A stretch of DNA of 64,000 nucleotides from the NCBI RefSeq assembly GCF_022138605.1, contig NZ_JACBFS010000004.1:434001-498000 (forward strand), read 5' to 3'. This DNA comes from Xanthobacter sp. NM-25 (GTDB lineage Bacteria; Pseudomonadota; Alphaproteobacteria; Rhizobiales; Xanthobacteraceae). The notes under the pieces are model-generated. The model was not told the DNA's origin, did not search any database, and was given only the letters and a program-made list of their open reading frames with translations. Positions 25,726 through 34,679 of this stretch are shown in pieces (positions within the stretch are counted from its first letter, which is position 1; each line of letters opens with the position of its first letter). A program made the position numbers and the translations under genes.

Positions 25726-26697
25726 ATGCGTATTTTTTCAACGGCCATGGCGCTCGCCGCCGGCCTGTTCGCCTCGACCGCGATGGCCGAGGATTTCCCC
25801 AGCCGCCCCATCACCCTGGTGGTGCCCTATGCCGCCGGCGGCAATGTGGACGTCAGCACCCGCATTCTGCAGAAGGCCCTCGGCGACACCCTCGGCCAGC
25901 CAGTGGTGGTGGAGAACAGGCCCGGCGGCGGCGGCATGATCGCGGGGGCCTACGTGGCCCGCTCCAAGCCAGATGGATACACGCTGCTCGTGGGCTCCAA
26001 CGGGCCCATCATGTTCGGCCCCATGACCAGCGCCAAGCCACCCTACAAATGGGAAAAGGACCTTGAGCCTGTCTCCATGCTGGCGCAGGCCACCAACCTG
26101 ATGCTGGTGCGCGCCGACTTCCCGGCCAAGACAGTCAAGGCGTTCATCGACTACGCCAAGGCGCATCCCGGGGACATTCGCGTCGGCATCAGCAGCCTCG
26201 TGAGCATCAACCACTTCCTCGGCCTGCTGCTGCGCCAGAGCACTGACAGCAAGTGGACCGAGGTCTACTACAACGGCAACGCGCCCGCGGTGGCCGATCT
26301 GGTGGCCGGCCAGATCGATGCCGGCTTCCAGCAGATGGTGGATGCCAAGCAGCACATCGAGGGCGGCCGCCTGCGTGCGCTGGCGGTGGTGGGAGACAAG
26401 CGCTCCCCGCTCTTCCCCGACGTGCCCACCATGGCCGAGGCCGGGTTCGCCAGCATCCAGGGCGTCACCTTCAATGGCGTGTTCGCGCCGAAGGGCACGC
26501 CCAGTGAGATCATCAACATCCTCAGCACAAAGATCCAGGCCGCGCTGCAAACACCGGACGCGGTGGCCCACCTGAGTGCCCTCGGCTCGGAAGCCCACGG
26601 CACGACCCCGGACGAGTTCCGCACCTTCCTCGTGGCCGAAACAGTCAAGTGGGAGGACGTGATCGCCAAGAGCAACGCGGAGAAGGCGAAGAAATAG
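25726..26697 (+). CDS. tctC: Tripartite tricarboxylate transporter binding protein (Bug family)
   Basis: The 323-residue precursor has a signal ending ASTAMA-EDF and the TctC/Bug fold: FPSRPITLVVPYAAGGNVD, then VVENRPGGGGMIAGAYVA. It is the periplasmic solute receptor for the TctB-TctA permease encoded at 28,952-30,897. Ligands of this family are usually carboxylates; this ligand is unknown. A GGGAGG ribosome site lies 6 nt before ATG 25726. A GntR gene and a FAH gene sit between receptor and permease. Confidence 0.93.
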   Translation: MRIFSTAMALAAGLFASTAMAEDFPSRPITLVVPYAAGGNVDVSTRILQKALGDTLGQPVVVENRPGGGGMIAGAYVARSKPDGYTLLVGSNGPIMFGPMTSAKPPYKWEKDLEPVSMLAQATNLMLVRADFPAKTVKAFIDYAKAHPGDIRVGISSLVSINHFLGLLLRQSTDSKWTEVYYNGNAPAVADLVAGQIDAGFQQMVDAKQHIEGGRLRALAVVGDKRSPLFPDVPTMAEAGFASIQGVTFNGVFAPKGTPSEIINILSTKIQAALQTPDAVAHLSALGSEAHGTTPDEFRTFLVAETVKWEDVIAKSNAEKAKK

Positions 26698-26885
26698 GCG
26701 CGGTAAAGCCAGAAAAAAGCAGCATAGAGGAAAGATGGGCCGGGTGCGCGACGACGTGCCCGGCCCTCCGTCATCGCAAAGGCGCGGGTCCGATTGCAGC
26801 CCGCCTTTGGGAAGCGCAAAGTGACACGCTAACCCGGGTTTCATTCCGGCCGCTGCATCAGTGGCCTTCAGAGCGCATCGCATTC

Positions 26886-27758
26886 ATGAAGAGCACCAAG
26901 ACCAAGGTCGCCAGCACGACCGCCCCTTCAGGCCGGCGGCAGACGAGCCGCGCTGACATACCAGCCGCGCCGAGCGCGCCTGCCCCGCGCGTGGAAAAAG
27001 GCGGCGGCGCCACCACCGGCTCCGGGAAGACCACTCTGGCGCTCTCCGCCTATTCGCGGTTGCGCGAAGATATTCTCAACGTCACGCTGCAGCCCAACGC
27101 GAAGCTGCGCATTCGCGAATTGTGCGAGCGCTACGAGGTGGGCCTCAGCCCCATGCGCGAGGCGCTCTCGCGGCTGGCAAGCGAAGGGCTTGTCGTGCAG
27201 ACCGCCCAGCGCGGCTTCACGGTGGCGAGCTTCTCCGTGCAGGAACTGATCGAGCTGGTGCGCACCAAGAAATGGCTCAACGAGATCGGTGTGCGTGAAT
27301 CCATTATCCATGGGGATGCGGCGTGGGAGGAAGGGGTGCTGCTCGCATTCCACCGCCTCGCCAAGACCCCCCGCTTCCTCGACGGCGAAAGCGATGACGG
27401 CAGCGGCCGCAATGCGGACTGGAACACCGCGCACCTGGCCTTTCACACCAGCCTCATCGACGCCTGCCGCTCGGAATGGCTCAAGAGCTTCTGCCGGACC
27501 CTGTTCACGGCATCGGAGCGCTACCGCGCGGTGGCGCGGATGAAGAGTGAGCCAACCAAGCGGCTGGATGAGCATCGCCAGATCATGGAAGCCGCGGTGA
27601 GCCGCGATGGCGACCTCGCGGTGCGCCTGCTCAACACGCACTTCGACAACACCGTAACTCTGGTGCTCGCCAGCCTGGAGCGTCTGGGGGAGAGCGCAGA
27701 ACCGGAGGCAAAACGGCGCGGACGCAAGGCCCGTGGCGTCGGGGCATCCGCTCAATAA
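26886..27758 (+). CDS. GntR-family regulator, FCD type
   Basis: A 290-residue regulator. A low-complexity N-terminal tail of about 50 residues precedes the winged helix (YSRLREDILNVTLQPNAKLR to GLVVQTAQRGFTVA). The C-terminal FCD effector domain has the His residues (HLAFHTSLID; DEHRQIMEA) that hold a metal and carboxylate effector. It probably represses the surrounding catabolic and transport genes until the substrate appears. Candidate operator motifs (TCGATTTTTT) lie upstream of both halves of the cluster. Confidence 0.9.
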   Translation: MKSTKTKVASTTAPSGRRQTSRADIPAAPSAPAPRVEKGGGATTGSGKTTLALSAYSRLREDILNVTLQPNAKLRIRELCERYEVGLSPMREALSRLASEGLVVQTAQRGFTVASFSVQELIELVRTKKWLNEIGVRESIIHGDAAWEEGVLLAFHRLAKTPRFLDGESDDGSGRNADWNTAHLAFHTSLIDACRSEWLKSFCRTLFTASERYRAVARMKSEPTKRLDEHRQIMEAAVSRDGDLAVRLLNTHFDNTVTLVLASLERLGESAEPEAKRRGRKARGVGASAQ

Positions 27759-27760
27759 AA

Positions 27761-27799
27761 TAGATTTTTTTGCACATTTTGAAATTTGATCGATTTTTT
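27761..27799. promoter_or_regulatory. Repeated A/T motif ahead of the FAH-tctBA genes
   Basis: TAGATTTTTTT at 27,761 and TCGATTTTTT at 27,790 are two direct near-copies in an A+T-rich patch just after the GntR stop. The second equals one arm of the palindrome at 23,732. Likely promoter and operator for the following genes. Confidence 0.4.
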
Positions 27800-28015
27800 A
27801 GTTGCGGACTCATGGGGTGCGTGGTTTGGTCCGAATGAAGAATGACATGCAGCGTCGGATCACGAACCGAACGGGGCAGCCGATGATTTCGGCGCGCCTC
27901 CGGTTCCGGCAAGCATGCGAAGGAAACCGCGCCCGCCCCACCCCAGCCTGAGATTCCGCAAAGGCCTATTGTGCCTCGCGGCAGTATTGGGGGCGGCGCA
28001 CCAAGGAAAGCCCCC

Positions 28016-28882
28016 ATGCGCCTTCTAAGCTACATTCACAACGGTTCCGCCTCCTTCGGCCTCGTCACCACCGATGGCATCATCGATCTCAAGGCCCGGC
28101 TTGATGCCTGCCCTTCCCTCGATGCGCTGGTGGCGCGGACGGGCGGCAACGTGCGCCCTGCCGTCGAGGCGCTCGCCGGGAGCGTTCCGGACGTGGCGGT
28201 GGACGCGGTCGAGTTCCTGCCACCTCTGGCACACCCCAACAAGATCATCTGTGTCGGGCTCAATTATCAAGGGCACATGACCGAGACCGGCCGGGCGCCG
28301 GTGGACTATCCGACCCTGTTCTCCCGCTGGCCGGACAGTCATGTCGGCCATGGCGCGCCGATGATCCGCCCCGCCGTGTCGCAGATGTTCGATTTCGAGG
28401 GCGAGCTGGCAGTGGTGATCGGCAAGGCCGGATGGCGTGTGCCTGCGGCACAGGCCATGGACCATGTGCTCGGTTACAGCTGCTACAATGACGGCAGTAT
28501 CCGCGATTTCCAGCGCCATACCACCCAGTTTCTGCCCGGCAAGAACTTCCGCGCCTCCGGTGCCTTCGGGCCCTGGATCGTTCTGGCTGACACCGTGCCT
28601 GATTATCGCGCGCTGACCCTTACCACGCGCCTCAACGGCCAGGTGGTGCAGCAGGCCAGCCTCGCCCAGCTCATCTTCGATCTGCCGACGCTCATCAGCT
28701 ACATCTCCACCTTCACCCCTCTGGAGCCGGGCGATGTGATCGTTTCCGGCACGCCTGACGGGGTCGGCGCGTTCCGCCAGCCGCCGCTGTGGATGCAGGC
28801 AGGCGATCGCGTTGAGGTGGAGGTGACCGGCATCGGCACCCTCTCGAACCCCATCGCCGACGAAGCCACCCGCGCCGCCTGA
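28016..28882 (+). CDS. Fumarylacetoacetate hydrolase family protein
   Basis: The 288-residue protein matches the C-terminal FAH catalytic domain: IICVGLNYQGHMTETGR, then DFEGELAVVIGK with the metal-binding acidic residues, and GDVIVSGTPDGVG near the end. Family members cleave C-C bonds or hydrolyse, isomerise or decarboxylate oxo-acids. It is a cytoplasmic enzyme and most likely acts on the compound brought in by the tripartite transporter. ATG 28016 has AAGGAAAG 6 nt before it. Confidence 0.9.
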   Translation: MRLLSYIHNGSASFGLVTTDGIIDLKARLDACPSLDALVARTGGNVRPAVEALAGSVPDVAVDAVEFLPPLAHPNKIICVGLNYQGHMTETGRAPVDYPTLFSRWPDSHVGHGAPMIRPAVSQMFDFEGELAVVIGKAGWRVPAAQAMDHVLGYSCYNDGSIRDFQRHTTQFLPGKNFRASGAFGPWIVLADTVPDYRALTLTTRLNGQVVQQASLAQLIFDLPTLISYISTFTPLEPGDVIVSGTPDGVGAFRQPPLWMQAGDRVEVEVTGIGTLSNPIADEATRAA

Positions 28883-28951
28883 AGCGGGACGAACACCGCA
28901 CGCGCGAAGACGACCAATCACGGATGCCGGAGACAGGGAGCGAAGGCCGCC

Positions 28952-29398
28952 ATGACACGCTGCGACTTGAAAGACGTGCTGACGGGAGGCGTGCTCGCCG
29001 CCTTCGGCCTGTTCGTATTCTTCCACGCCACCTCCACGCTCGAAATCGGCACCACGCGGCAGATGGGGCCGGGCATGTTCCCGGCCGGGGCCGGCGGGCT
29101 GCTGGCTGCATTTGGGGTGGTGATTACCGTCCGCGGGCTGTTGACCCGAGCGCCCCTGCCGTCCCTCGATGTGCGCACCGCCGCCATCATCCTCGCCGCG
29201 ATCGCGGCCTTCGCGCTGCTGCTCGACTGGGTGGGGCTGGTGGCCGCCATGGTCGGCATGACGGTGATCGCCACGCTGGCCAGCGAACGCTCCCGGGTGC
29301 GCTCAACGCTGATCCTCGCCGCGTGCCTGACCGGGCTCGCGATCCTGCTGAGCCTGGGGCTCGGCATTCCCATGCCCCTGTTCACGTGGCCCGTGTGA
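28952..29398 (+). CDS. tctB: Tripartite tricarboxylate transporter small permease
   Basis: A 148-residue membrane protein with four hydrophobic segments and the TctB hallmark (GTTRQMGPGMFPAGAGGLLA). It forms the inner-membrane complex with TctA. Its stop shares one base with the tctA start (TGATG), so they are coupled. Confidence 0.9.
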   Translation: MTRCDLKDVLTGGVLAAFGLFVFFHATSTLEIGTTRQMGPGMFPAGAGGLLAAFGVVITVRGLLTRAPLPSLDVRTAAIILAAIAAFALLLDWVGLVAAMVGMTVIATLASERSRVRSTLILAACLTGLAILLSLGLGIPMPLFTWPV

Positions 29399-30897
29399 TG
29401 GAAAATCTGCCCAGCCTCTTCGCCAACATCGGCATCGGCCTCGAGACGGCGCTATCTCCGGCCAATCTTTGGTACTGCTTTGTCGGTGTGTTTCTCGGCA
29501 CCTTTATCGGGGTCCTGCCGGGCATCGGCCCGCTGGCCGCCATGTCCATGCTCTTTCCCATCACCTTCTACCTGGATCCCACCTCGGCGCTCATCATGCT
29601 GGCGGGCATCTGGTACGGCACCGCCTACGGCAGCTCGACGGCGGCCATCCTGATCAACGTGCCGGGCTCGGCCTCCTCGGCGGTGACCTCGCTCGACGGC
29701 TATCCGCTGGCGCGGCAGGGCCGGGCAGGCGTCGCCCTGTTCCTCACCGCTGCCGCGTCCTTCGTCGGCGGCAGCATCGGCATCGTACTGATGATGCTGT
29801 TCTCGCCGGTCATCGTCGCCTATGCGATGAAGTTCGGCTCGGCGGAGTATTTCGCCCTCATGGTGCTAGGGCTGGTGGCGGCCTCCTCCATCTCCGAAGG
29901 CTCGGTGCTGAAGAGCCTCGCCATGACCTTGGCCGGCATCATCTTCGGCACCGTGGGCATGGACATCTATACAGGCTCCGAGCGCTTCACGTTCGGCATG
30001 CTCGAACTGGATGAGGGCATCGGGCTCATTCCCGTCGCCATGGGCCTGTTCGGCGTAGCGGAGGTTATCTCCAGCGTGCGGCTGCCCCCGCTCGAAGCCC
30101 TGCGCGAAAAAGTGACCCTGCGCTCCATGATGCCGACGCGGGACGACATCCGCCGCTCCATCGCGCCCACCCTGCGCGGCACCGGCATCGGCGCCTTCTT
30201 CGGCACGCTGCCGGGAACCGGCCCCACCATCGCCTCCTTCCTTTCTTACGCGGTGGAAAAACGCGTGGCGAAGGACCCCTCCCGGTTCGGCCACGGAGCC
30301 ATTGAAGGCATCGTTTCTCCGGAAGCGGCCAACAATGCCGCGGACCAGACCGCATTCATTCCTACCATGACCCTCGGCATTCCCGGCAGCGCCACCATGG
30401 CACTGATGATCGGAGCGCTGATGATCCAGGGCATCACCCCCGGCCCGGAGATGATGACCAGCCACCCAGACGTGTTCTGGGGCCTGGTGATGAGCTTCTG
30501 GATCGGCAACGTGCTGCTGCTGGTGCTCAACGTGCCGCTGATCGGCATCTGGGTGCGCCTGCTCACGCTGCCGTATCACCTGCTCTATCCGGCGATCCTG
30601 GCGTTCATCTGCGTCGGCATCTTTGGTGTGTCGAACACCACGTTCGGCGTGTGGGTGGTGATCTTCTTCGGCGCCATGGGCTTCCTGATGCGCTGGGCGC
30701 GCCTGCCGGCCGCCTCCCTGCTGCTGGGCTTCGTGCTGGGCCCGCTGATGGAGCAGCATTTCCGCCGCGCCATGGCCATTTCCCAGGGTGACTTCATGAC
30801 CTTCGTGGACCGGCCCATCAGCCTCGGGATCTTCGTGATCACCGGCTGCATCCTGGCCTACGGCATCTGGCTGCACCTGCGACGGCGCCTCGGCTGA
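29398..30897 (+). CDS. tctA: Tripartite tricarboxylate transporter large permease
   Basis: A 499-residue, about twelve-helix protein of the TctA family. Markers are the glycine-rich GVLPGIGPLAAMSMLFPITF, its repeat GALPGTGPTIASFLSYAVEK-like segment, and GIWYGTAYGSSTAAILINVP. It carries the substrate across the inner membrane with Na+ or H+, fed by TctC. ATG 29398 overlaps the tctB stop; a longer reading frame to 28,924 has no support. Confidence 0.95.
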   Translation: MENLPSLFANIGIGLETALSPANLWYCFVGVFLGTFIGVLPGIGPLAAMSMLFPITFYLDPTSALIMLAGIWYGTAYGSSTAAILINVPGSASSAVTSLDGYPLARQGRAGVALFLTAAASFVGGSIGIVLMMLFSPVIVAYAMKFGSAEYFALMVLGLVAASSISEGSVLKSLAMTLAGIIFGTVGMDIYTGSERFTFGMLELDEGIGLIPVAMGLFGVAEVISSVRLPPLEALREKVTLRSMMPTRDDIRRSIAPTLRGTGIGAFFGTLPGTGPTIASFLSYAVEKRVAKDPSRFGHGAIEGIVSPEAANNAADQTAFIPTMTLGIPGSATMALMIGALMIQGITPGPEMMTSHPDVFWGLVMSFWIGNVLLLVLNVPLIGIWVRLLTLPYHLLYPAILAFICVGIFGVSNTTFGVWVVIFFGAMGFLMRWARLPAASLLLGFVLGPLMEQHFRRAMAISQGDFMTFVDRPISLGIFVITGCILAYGIWLHLRRRLG

Positions 30898-30978
30898 ATG
30901 GTGCGCGTCTGCAGATCACCACTGTGGCCTCCGTTGAGGCCGCTGTGAGCTGGAATTCTCCGCCGACGATCCCGGCTC

Positions 30979-31282
30979 ATGGACGCGGAGAATTCCCTGA
31001 CCAGGTCGAAGCCCACGGAGGCACAGCTCGCGTTTGTGTTGAAGCAGGCGGAAGACGAAACACCGGTGGCAGAGGGGAGCCCGAAGGCGGAGATTTTGGA
31101 CGCGCCCCTCTGCAACTGACACAGGAAATACCCGGGGCCGCTGCCCGCAAAGATGCCGGCGGCGTCAGCTCAAGGATGAGAACGCCAAGCTGACGGACAA
31201 CGGCTTCATCGAGACGTTCAACGGCCGGTTCCCGGTGGAGGGCCAGGACACGCACAGGCTCATGAGCCTTGGCGACGCGTAG
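30979..31282 (+). pseudogene. IS3-family transposase remnant
   Basis: The first frame (ATG 30979) reads RSKPTEAQLAFVLKQAEDET, like the start of IS3-type OrfA (FTEEQIAFALKQAE). After a short stop-broken stretch comes RRQLKDENAKL, then NGFIETFNGRF and THRLMSLGDA to TAG 31282, like the end of the integrase core of OrfB. The catalytic DDE middle is gone. No terminal repeats are recognised. Confidence 0.65.
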
Positions 31283-31922
31283 GCGAAGCGGACGGTTCGC
31301 AGCGCCGTTCCTTCCGTTGTCCCACGGCGAGCCTCGGGGCGATGATCGCCACGTGGTGAGCGACATCATCTGCATGGCGTTCCGGCCCGCTGGCATAACG
31401 GATCGTGCCGTATCGGTCACACGTCCGAGCCGGACGCTGATGACCTCCGGAATCATCGGCGAAGCAGTGGGCCCACGTCACGCGCCCACGTCACGCGCGT
31501 TCGGCGCGACATCGGGATCGATTCTTCCGGCACCGAAACGCCCAACGCCGGCCTCACGGAGCTTTTGCAAGCGACACCGGCGCGAAACCCGTCGAGGTGC
31601 CTCCGCCCCATCGTCGCGCAACAGAGGACCGGACGCGCACTGGCCGCTCGCCCGGGGCATGCCACCATCGTCCGTATCGATCACGGCGCTCCGTTCCCAC
31701 GATGCTCTTTCGAGATGCCGCAACCGGACACAGCCAGGCCTTCGTGCCGCGACGCTTTCCGGCGGCACTGGCCGAGCGGCGCAGGCCGCACCTCCGTGGA
31801 TGCCGAGCGCGACCGCTCGGCCACCCCAGGGTGCGCCCAGCACAGACGAAGCCCTGCACAGACGAACGCCTGCACCACAAGGCGCAGGGATGCTCTCAAA
31901 TCATTGAGTTTTAATGAGAAAA
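31283..31922. other. Gene-free stretch with short tandem repeats
   Basis: About 640 bp with no supported gene. It holds two copies of GCCCACGTCACGC in tandem at 31,471-31,496 and two copies of GCACAGACGAA 16 bp apart at 31,840-31,866. It is probably decayed insertion debris next to the tRNA. Confidence 0.45.
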
Positions 31923-31998
31923 TGGTGCCCAGGGGCGGAATCGAACCACCGACACTGCGATTTTCAGTCGCATGCTCTACCAACTGAGCTACCTGGGC
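31923..31998 (-). tRNA. tRNA-Phe (anticodon GAA)
   Basis: On the minus strand the 76 nt start GCCCAGGTAGCTCAG and end in CCCTGGGCACCA, with encoded CCA. The acceptor stem GCCCAGG pairs with CCTGGGC, the anticodon loop reads CTGAAAA with anticodon GAA, and the T arm is GTGGTTCGATTCCGC. A full cloverleaf can be drawn. Confidence 0.97.
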
Positions 31999-32224
31999 TT
32001 CGCGAGGCGCCGCAGCGCCGGTGCGAGGTGGGTGTCTATACTGGCCCCTCGCGGCCCTGTCCAGTGCCATGGGCGCCGTGACGGGCTCATGGGCGCTGCG
32101 CCTGTGGACAAGCTTCGCCGCATGCCAGCGCGGCGGCGGCCAGCCGGGCGCGAAAGGCGGGGATTCGAGGTGTTTTCTTCTGCGGAAACTGGCAAGGTGT
32201 CCGCCGCATGAAGATGCGGCCGAG

Positions 32225-32905
32225 ATGAGCGTGAAAGGGACAGACGTGGTGGAACGCAAGCCCCGTGGGGGCCAAGACGCAGCCGAAAGCGCGGATTACA
32301 CCACCGGTTCGGGCGCTCCCGCCGCTGCCGCCGCCACCCTGGAACAGGCGCTCGGGGTCCAGGTGCGGGCGATCCGCCGTGAGCTGGACCTCACCGTTTC
32401 CGACCTCGCGGGGGCGGCCGGCATCTCCGTCGGCATGCTCTCGAAGATCGAAAACGGGCAGATTTCCCCCTCCCTCGCCACCCTGCAGGCCATCTCCAAG
32501 GCGCTGAACGTGCCCATCACCACGCTGTTCTCGGCCTTCGAGGAACGGCGCGACTGCTCGTTCGTGCGCGCGAATCAAGGGGTGGTCATCGAGCGACGCG
32601 GCACCAAGGTGGGCCATCAGTATCAGCTACTCGGCCATGGCCTGGGCGGCGACATCGTGGTCGAGCCCTATCTCATTAGCCTGTCGGAGGAAGCCGCGCC
32701 CTACACCGGCTTTCGCCACGCCGGGGTGGAGTTCATCTACATGCTCTCAGGCGAGGTGCTCTACCGCCACGCCGACCGCACCTATCACCTGCGCCCCGGC
32801 GATGCGCTGATGTTCGATTCCGGCGCCTCCCACGGCCCCGAGGACCTCATCGTCACCCCCATGAGCTACCTGTCCATCATCGTCTATGGCCGCGACCGCC
32901 ACTGA
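32225..32905 (+). CDS. Xre-cupin transcription regulator
   Basis: A 226-residue regulator: Xre helix-turn-helix (residues about 45-100; SDLAGAAGISVGMLSKIENG) and a C-terminal cupin (GVEFIYMLSGEVLYRHADRT, then LRPGDALMFDSGASHGPE). Such proteins usually control use of amines or amino acids. It lies 127 bp upstream of mgsA on the same strand, so it is probably the regulator of the methylamine pathway. ATG 32225 is preferred to earlier in-frame starts, which would run into tRNA-proximal sequence. Confidence 0.9.
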   Translation: MSVKGTDVVERKPRGGQDAAESADYTTGSGAPAAAAATLEQALGVQVRAIRRELDLTVSDLAGAAGISVGMLSKIENGQISPSLATLQAISKALNVPITTLFSAFEERRDCSFVRANQGVVIERRGTKVGHQYQLLGHGLGGDIVVEPYLISLSEEAAPYTGFRHAGVEFIYMLSGEVLYRHADRTYHLRPGDALMFDSGASHGPEDLIVTPMSYLSIIVYGRDRH

Positions 32906-33032
32906 GCCTGTGGTCGCCGTATTTTCTTTTTAGGAAACTTTTATTCGTCGACATTGACGCCATGGCGCATCCGGCGTACCACTGAGCTCAAGGCCGCATC
33001 GGCGGCCCGGGAATGGAGCCAGTGACAGCGCC

Positions 33033-33932
33033 ATGTGCGGCATCGTCGGTATATTCTTGAAGGATCCCGCTCTCGAGGGAGAGCTCGGAACCATGCTCGC
33101 GTCCATGCTCTGCGTGATGACCGGTCGCGGGCCGGACAGCGCCGGGTTCGCCGTCTACGGCAGCGGCGCGCAGGACAAGGTGAAGCTCTCACTGCGCGCC
33201 GCCAAGGGCTATGATTTCAATGCCCTGGCCGCCGGCCTGTCGATCCCCGCCGATGGCATGCCGGCGCTCACCCAGCGCGCCACCCACGCCATTGTCGAGG
33301 TGCCGGCGGCGCGCGAGGCCGCAGTGCGCGCCTTCCTCGCCGCCCAGCATCCGGAAGTGACCGTGGTGGGCACCGGCGCGCGCATGGAAATCTTCAAGGA
33401 GGTGGGCCTGCCGGCCACGGTGGCGGACACCTTCGGCCTCGCCAGGATGTCCGGCACCCACGGCATCGGCCACACCCGCATGGCCACCGAGAGCGCGGTG
33501 ACCACCGCCGGCGCCCATCCCTTCTCCACCGGCGCCGACCAGTGCCTGGTGCACAACGGCTCGCTCTCCAACCACAACGCTTTGCGCCGCGCGCTGACCC
33601 GCGAGGGCATTAGCTTCGAGACCGAGAACGACAGCGAGGTGGCGGCCGGCTATCTCACCTGGCGGCTCAAGCAGGGCGCGAGCCTGGGCGAGGCGCTGGA
33701 AGCCGGTCTGAAGGATCTCGATGGCTTCTACACCTTCGTGGTGGGCACCGAGAACGGCTTCGGCGTGCTGCGCGACCCGGTCGCCTGCAAGCCGGCGGTG
33801 ATGGCCGAGACCGATCGCTATGTGGCGTTCGGCTCCGAATACCGCGCCCTCGTGGACCTGCCCGGCATCGAGACCGCCCGGGTGTTCGAGCCCGAACCCG
33901 CCACCGTCTATTTCTGGGAGCGCGCCCAGTGA
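33033..33932 (+). CDS. mgsA: N-methylglutamate synthase, amidotransferase subunit
   Basis: A 299-residue class II glutamine amidotransferase. Cys2 in MCGIVGIF is the N-terminal nucleophile, with GRGPDSAGFAVY, GIGHTRMATES and VHNGSLSNHN as the substrate site. It resembles the amidotransferase domain of glutamate synthase. Together with MgsB and MgsC it makes N-methylglutamate from methylamine donors and 2-oxoglutarate. It starts the mgsABC operon; its stop overlaps the mgsB GTG (GTGA). Confidence 0.92.
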   Translation: MCGIVGIFLKDPALEGELGTMLASMLCVMTGRGPDSAGFAVYGSGAQDKVKLSLRAAKGYDFNALAAGLSIPADGMPALTQRATHAIVEVPAAREAAVRAFLAAQHPEVTVVGTGARMEIFKEVGLPATVADTFGLARMSGTHGIGHTRMATESAVTTAGAHPFSTGADQCLVHNGSLSNHNALRRALTREGISFETENDSEVAAGYLTWRLKQGASLGEALEAGLKDLDGFYTFVVGTENGFGVLRDPVACKPAVMAETDRYVAFGSEYRALVDLPGIETARVFEPEPATVYFWERAQ

Positions 33933-34669
33933 GCCCCGCAGCCTTGAACGCCACCGCCTTGAACGCCATCGCCCCCGAGGTCACCTTCGATCTCGCCACG
34001 TCTTCGGTGCGGGAGCTGAATGCGGCCCTGCATCAGGCCTCCGACGGCAGCAATGCCCGCCTGTGGCGGGTGCTGAACCCGGAAGGGCGGCATGCCATCG
34101 CCGCCGGTGTCGATGCGCCGATCAGCATCGAGATCGAGGGCAACGTGGGCTATTACTGCGCCGGCATGAACCAGGCCGCCTCGGTGATCATCCGCGGCAA
34201 TGCCGGCCAGGGCGTCGCCGAGAACATGATGAGCGGCTTCGTCCATGTGTGCGGCGATGCCAGCCAGTCCGCCGGCGCCACCGCCCATGGCGGCCTGCTG
34301 GTGATCGACGGCAACGCCTCCGCCCGCTGCGGCATCTCCATGAAGGGGGTGGATATCGTGGTGAAGGGCTCGGTGGGCCACATGAGCGCCTTCATGGGCC
34401 AATCCGGCGCGCTCATCGTGTTCGGCGAGGCCGGCGAGGCGCTCGGCGACAGCCTCTATGAGGCCAAGCTGTTCGTGCGCGGCGGCGTGAAATCGCTGGG
34501 TGCCGACTGCATCGAGAAGGAACTGCGGGACGAGCACAAGGCGCTCATCGCCGCCAAGCTGGAGGCGGCCGGCATTGCCCCCGGCAGCGTCGATCTCTCC
34601 GAGTTCAAGCGCTACGGCTCCGCCCGCAAGCTCTACAATTTCCACGTCGACAACGCTGATGCGTACTGA
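33929..34669 (+). CDS. mgsB: N-methylglutamate synthase, GXGXG-domain subunit
   Basis: The 246-residue protein is a beta-helix like the C-terminal domain of glutamate synthase (alpha subunit, domain 3). Repeats are seen as IEIEGNVGYYCAGMNQAASV, IIRGNAGQGVAENM, GGLLVIDGNASARCG and VVKGSVGHMSAFMG. It is the structural middle of the three-part synthase. GTG 33929 is used because it overlaps the mgsA stop. mgsC starts 10 bp after it. Confidence 0.9.
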   Translation: MSPAALNATALNAIAPEVTFDLATSSVRELNAALHQASDGSNARLWRVLNPEGRHAIAAGVDAPISIEIEGNVGYYCAGMNQAASVIIRGNAGQGVAENMMSGFVHVCGDASQSAGATAHGGLLVIDGNASARCGISMKGVDIVVKGSVGHMSAFMGQSGALIVFGEAGEALGDSLYEAKLFVRGGVKSLGADCIEKELRDEHKALIAAKLEAAGIAPGSVDLSEFKRYGSARKLYNFHVDNADAY

Positions 34670-34679
34670 GGGTGCCACG

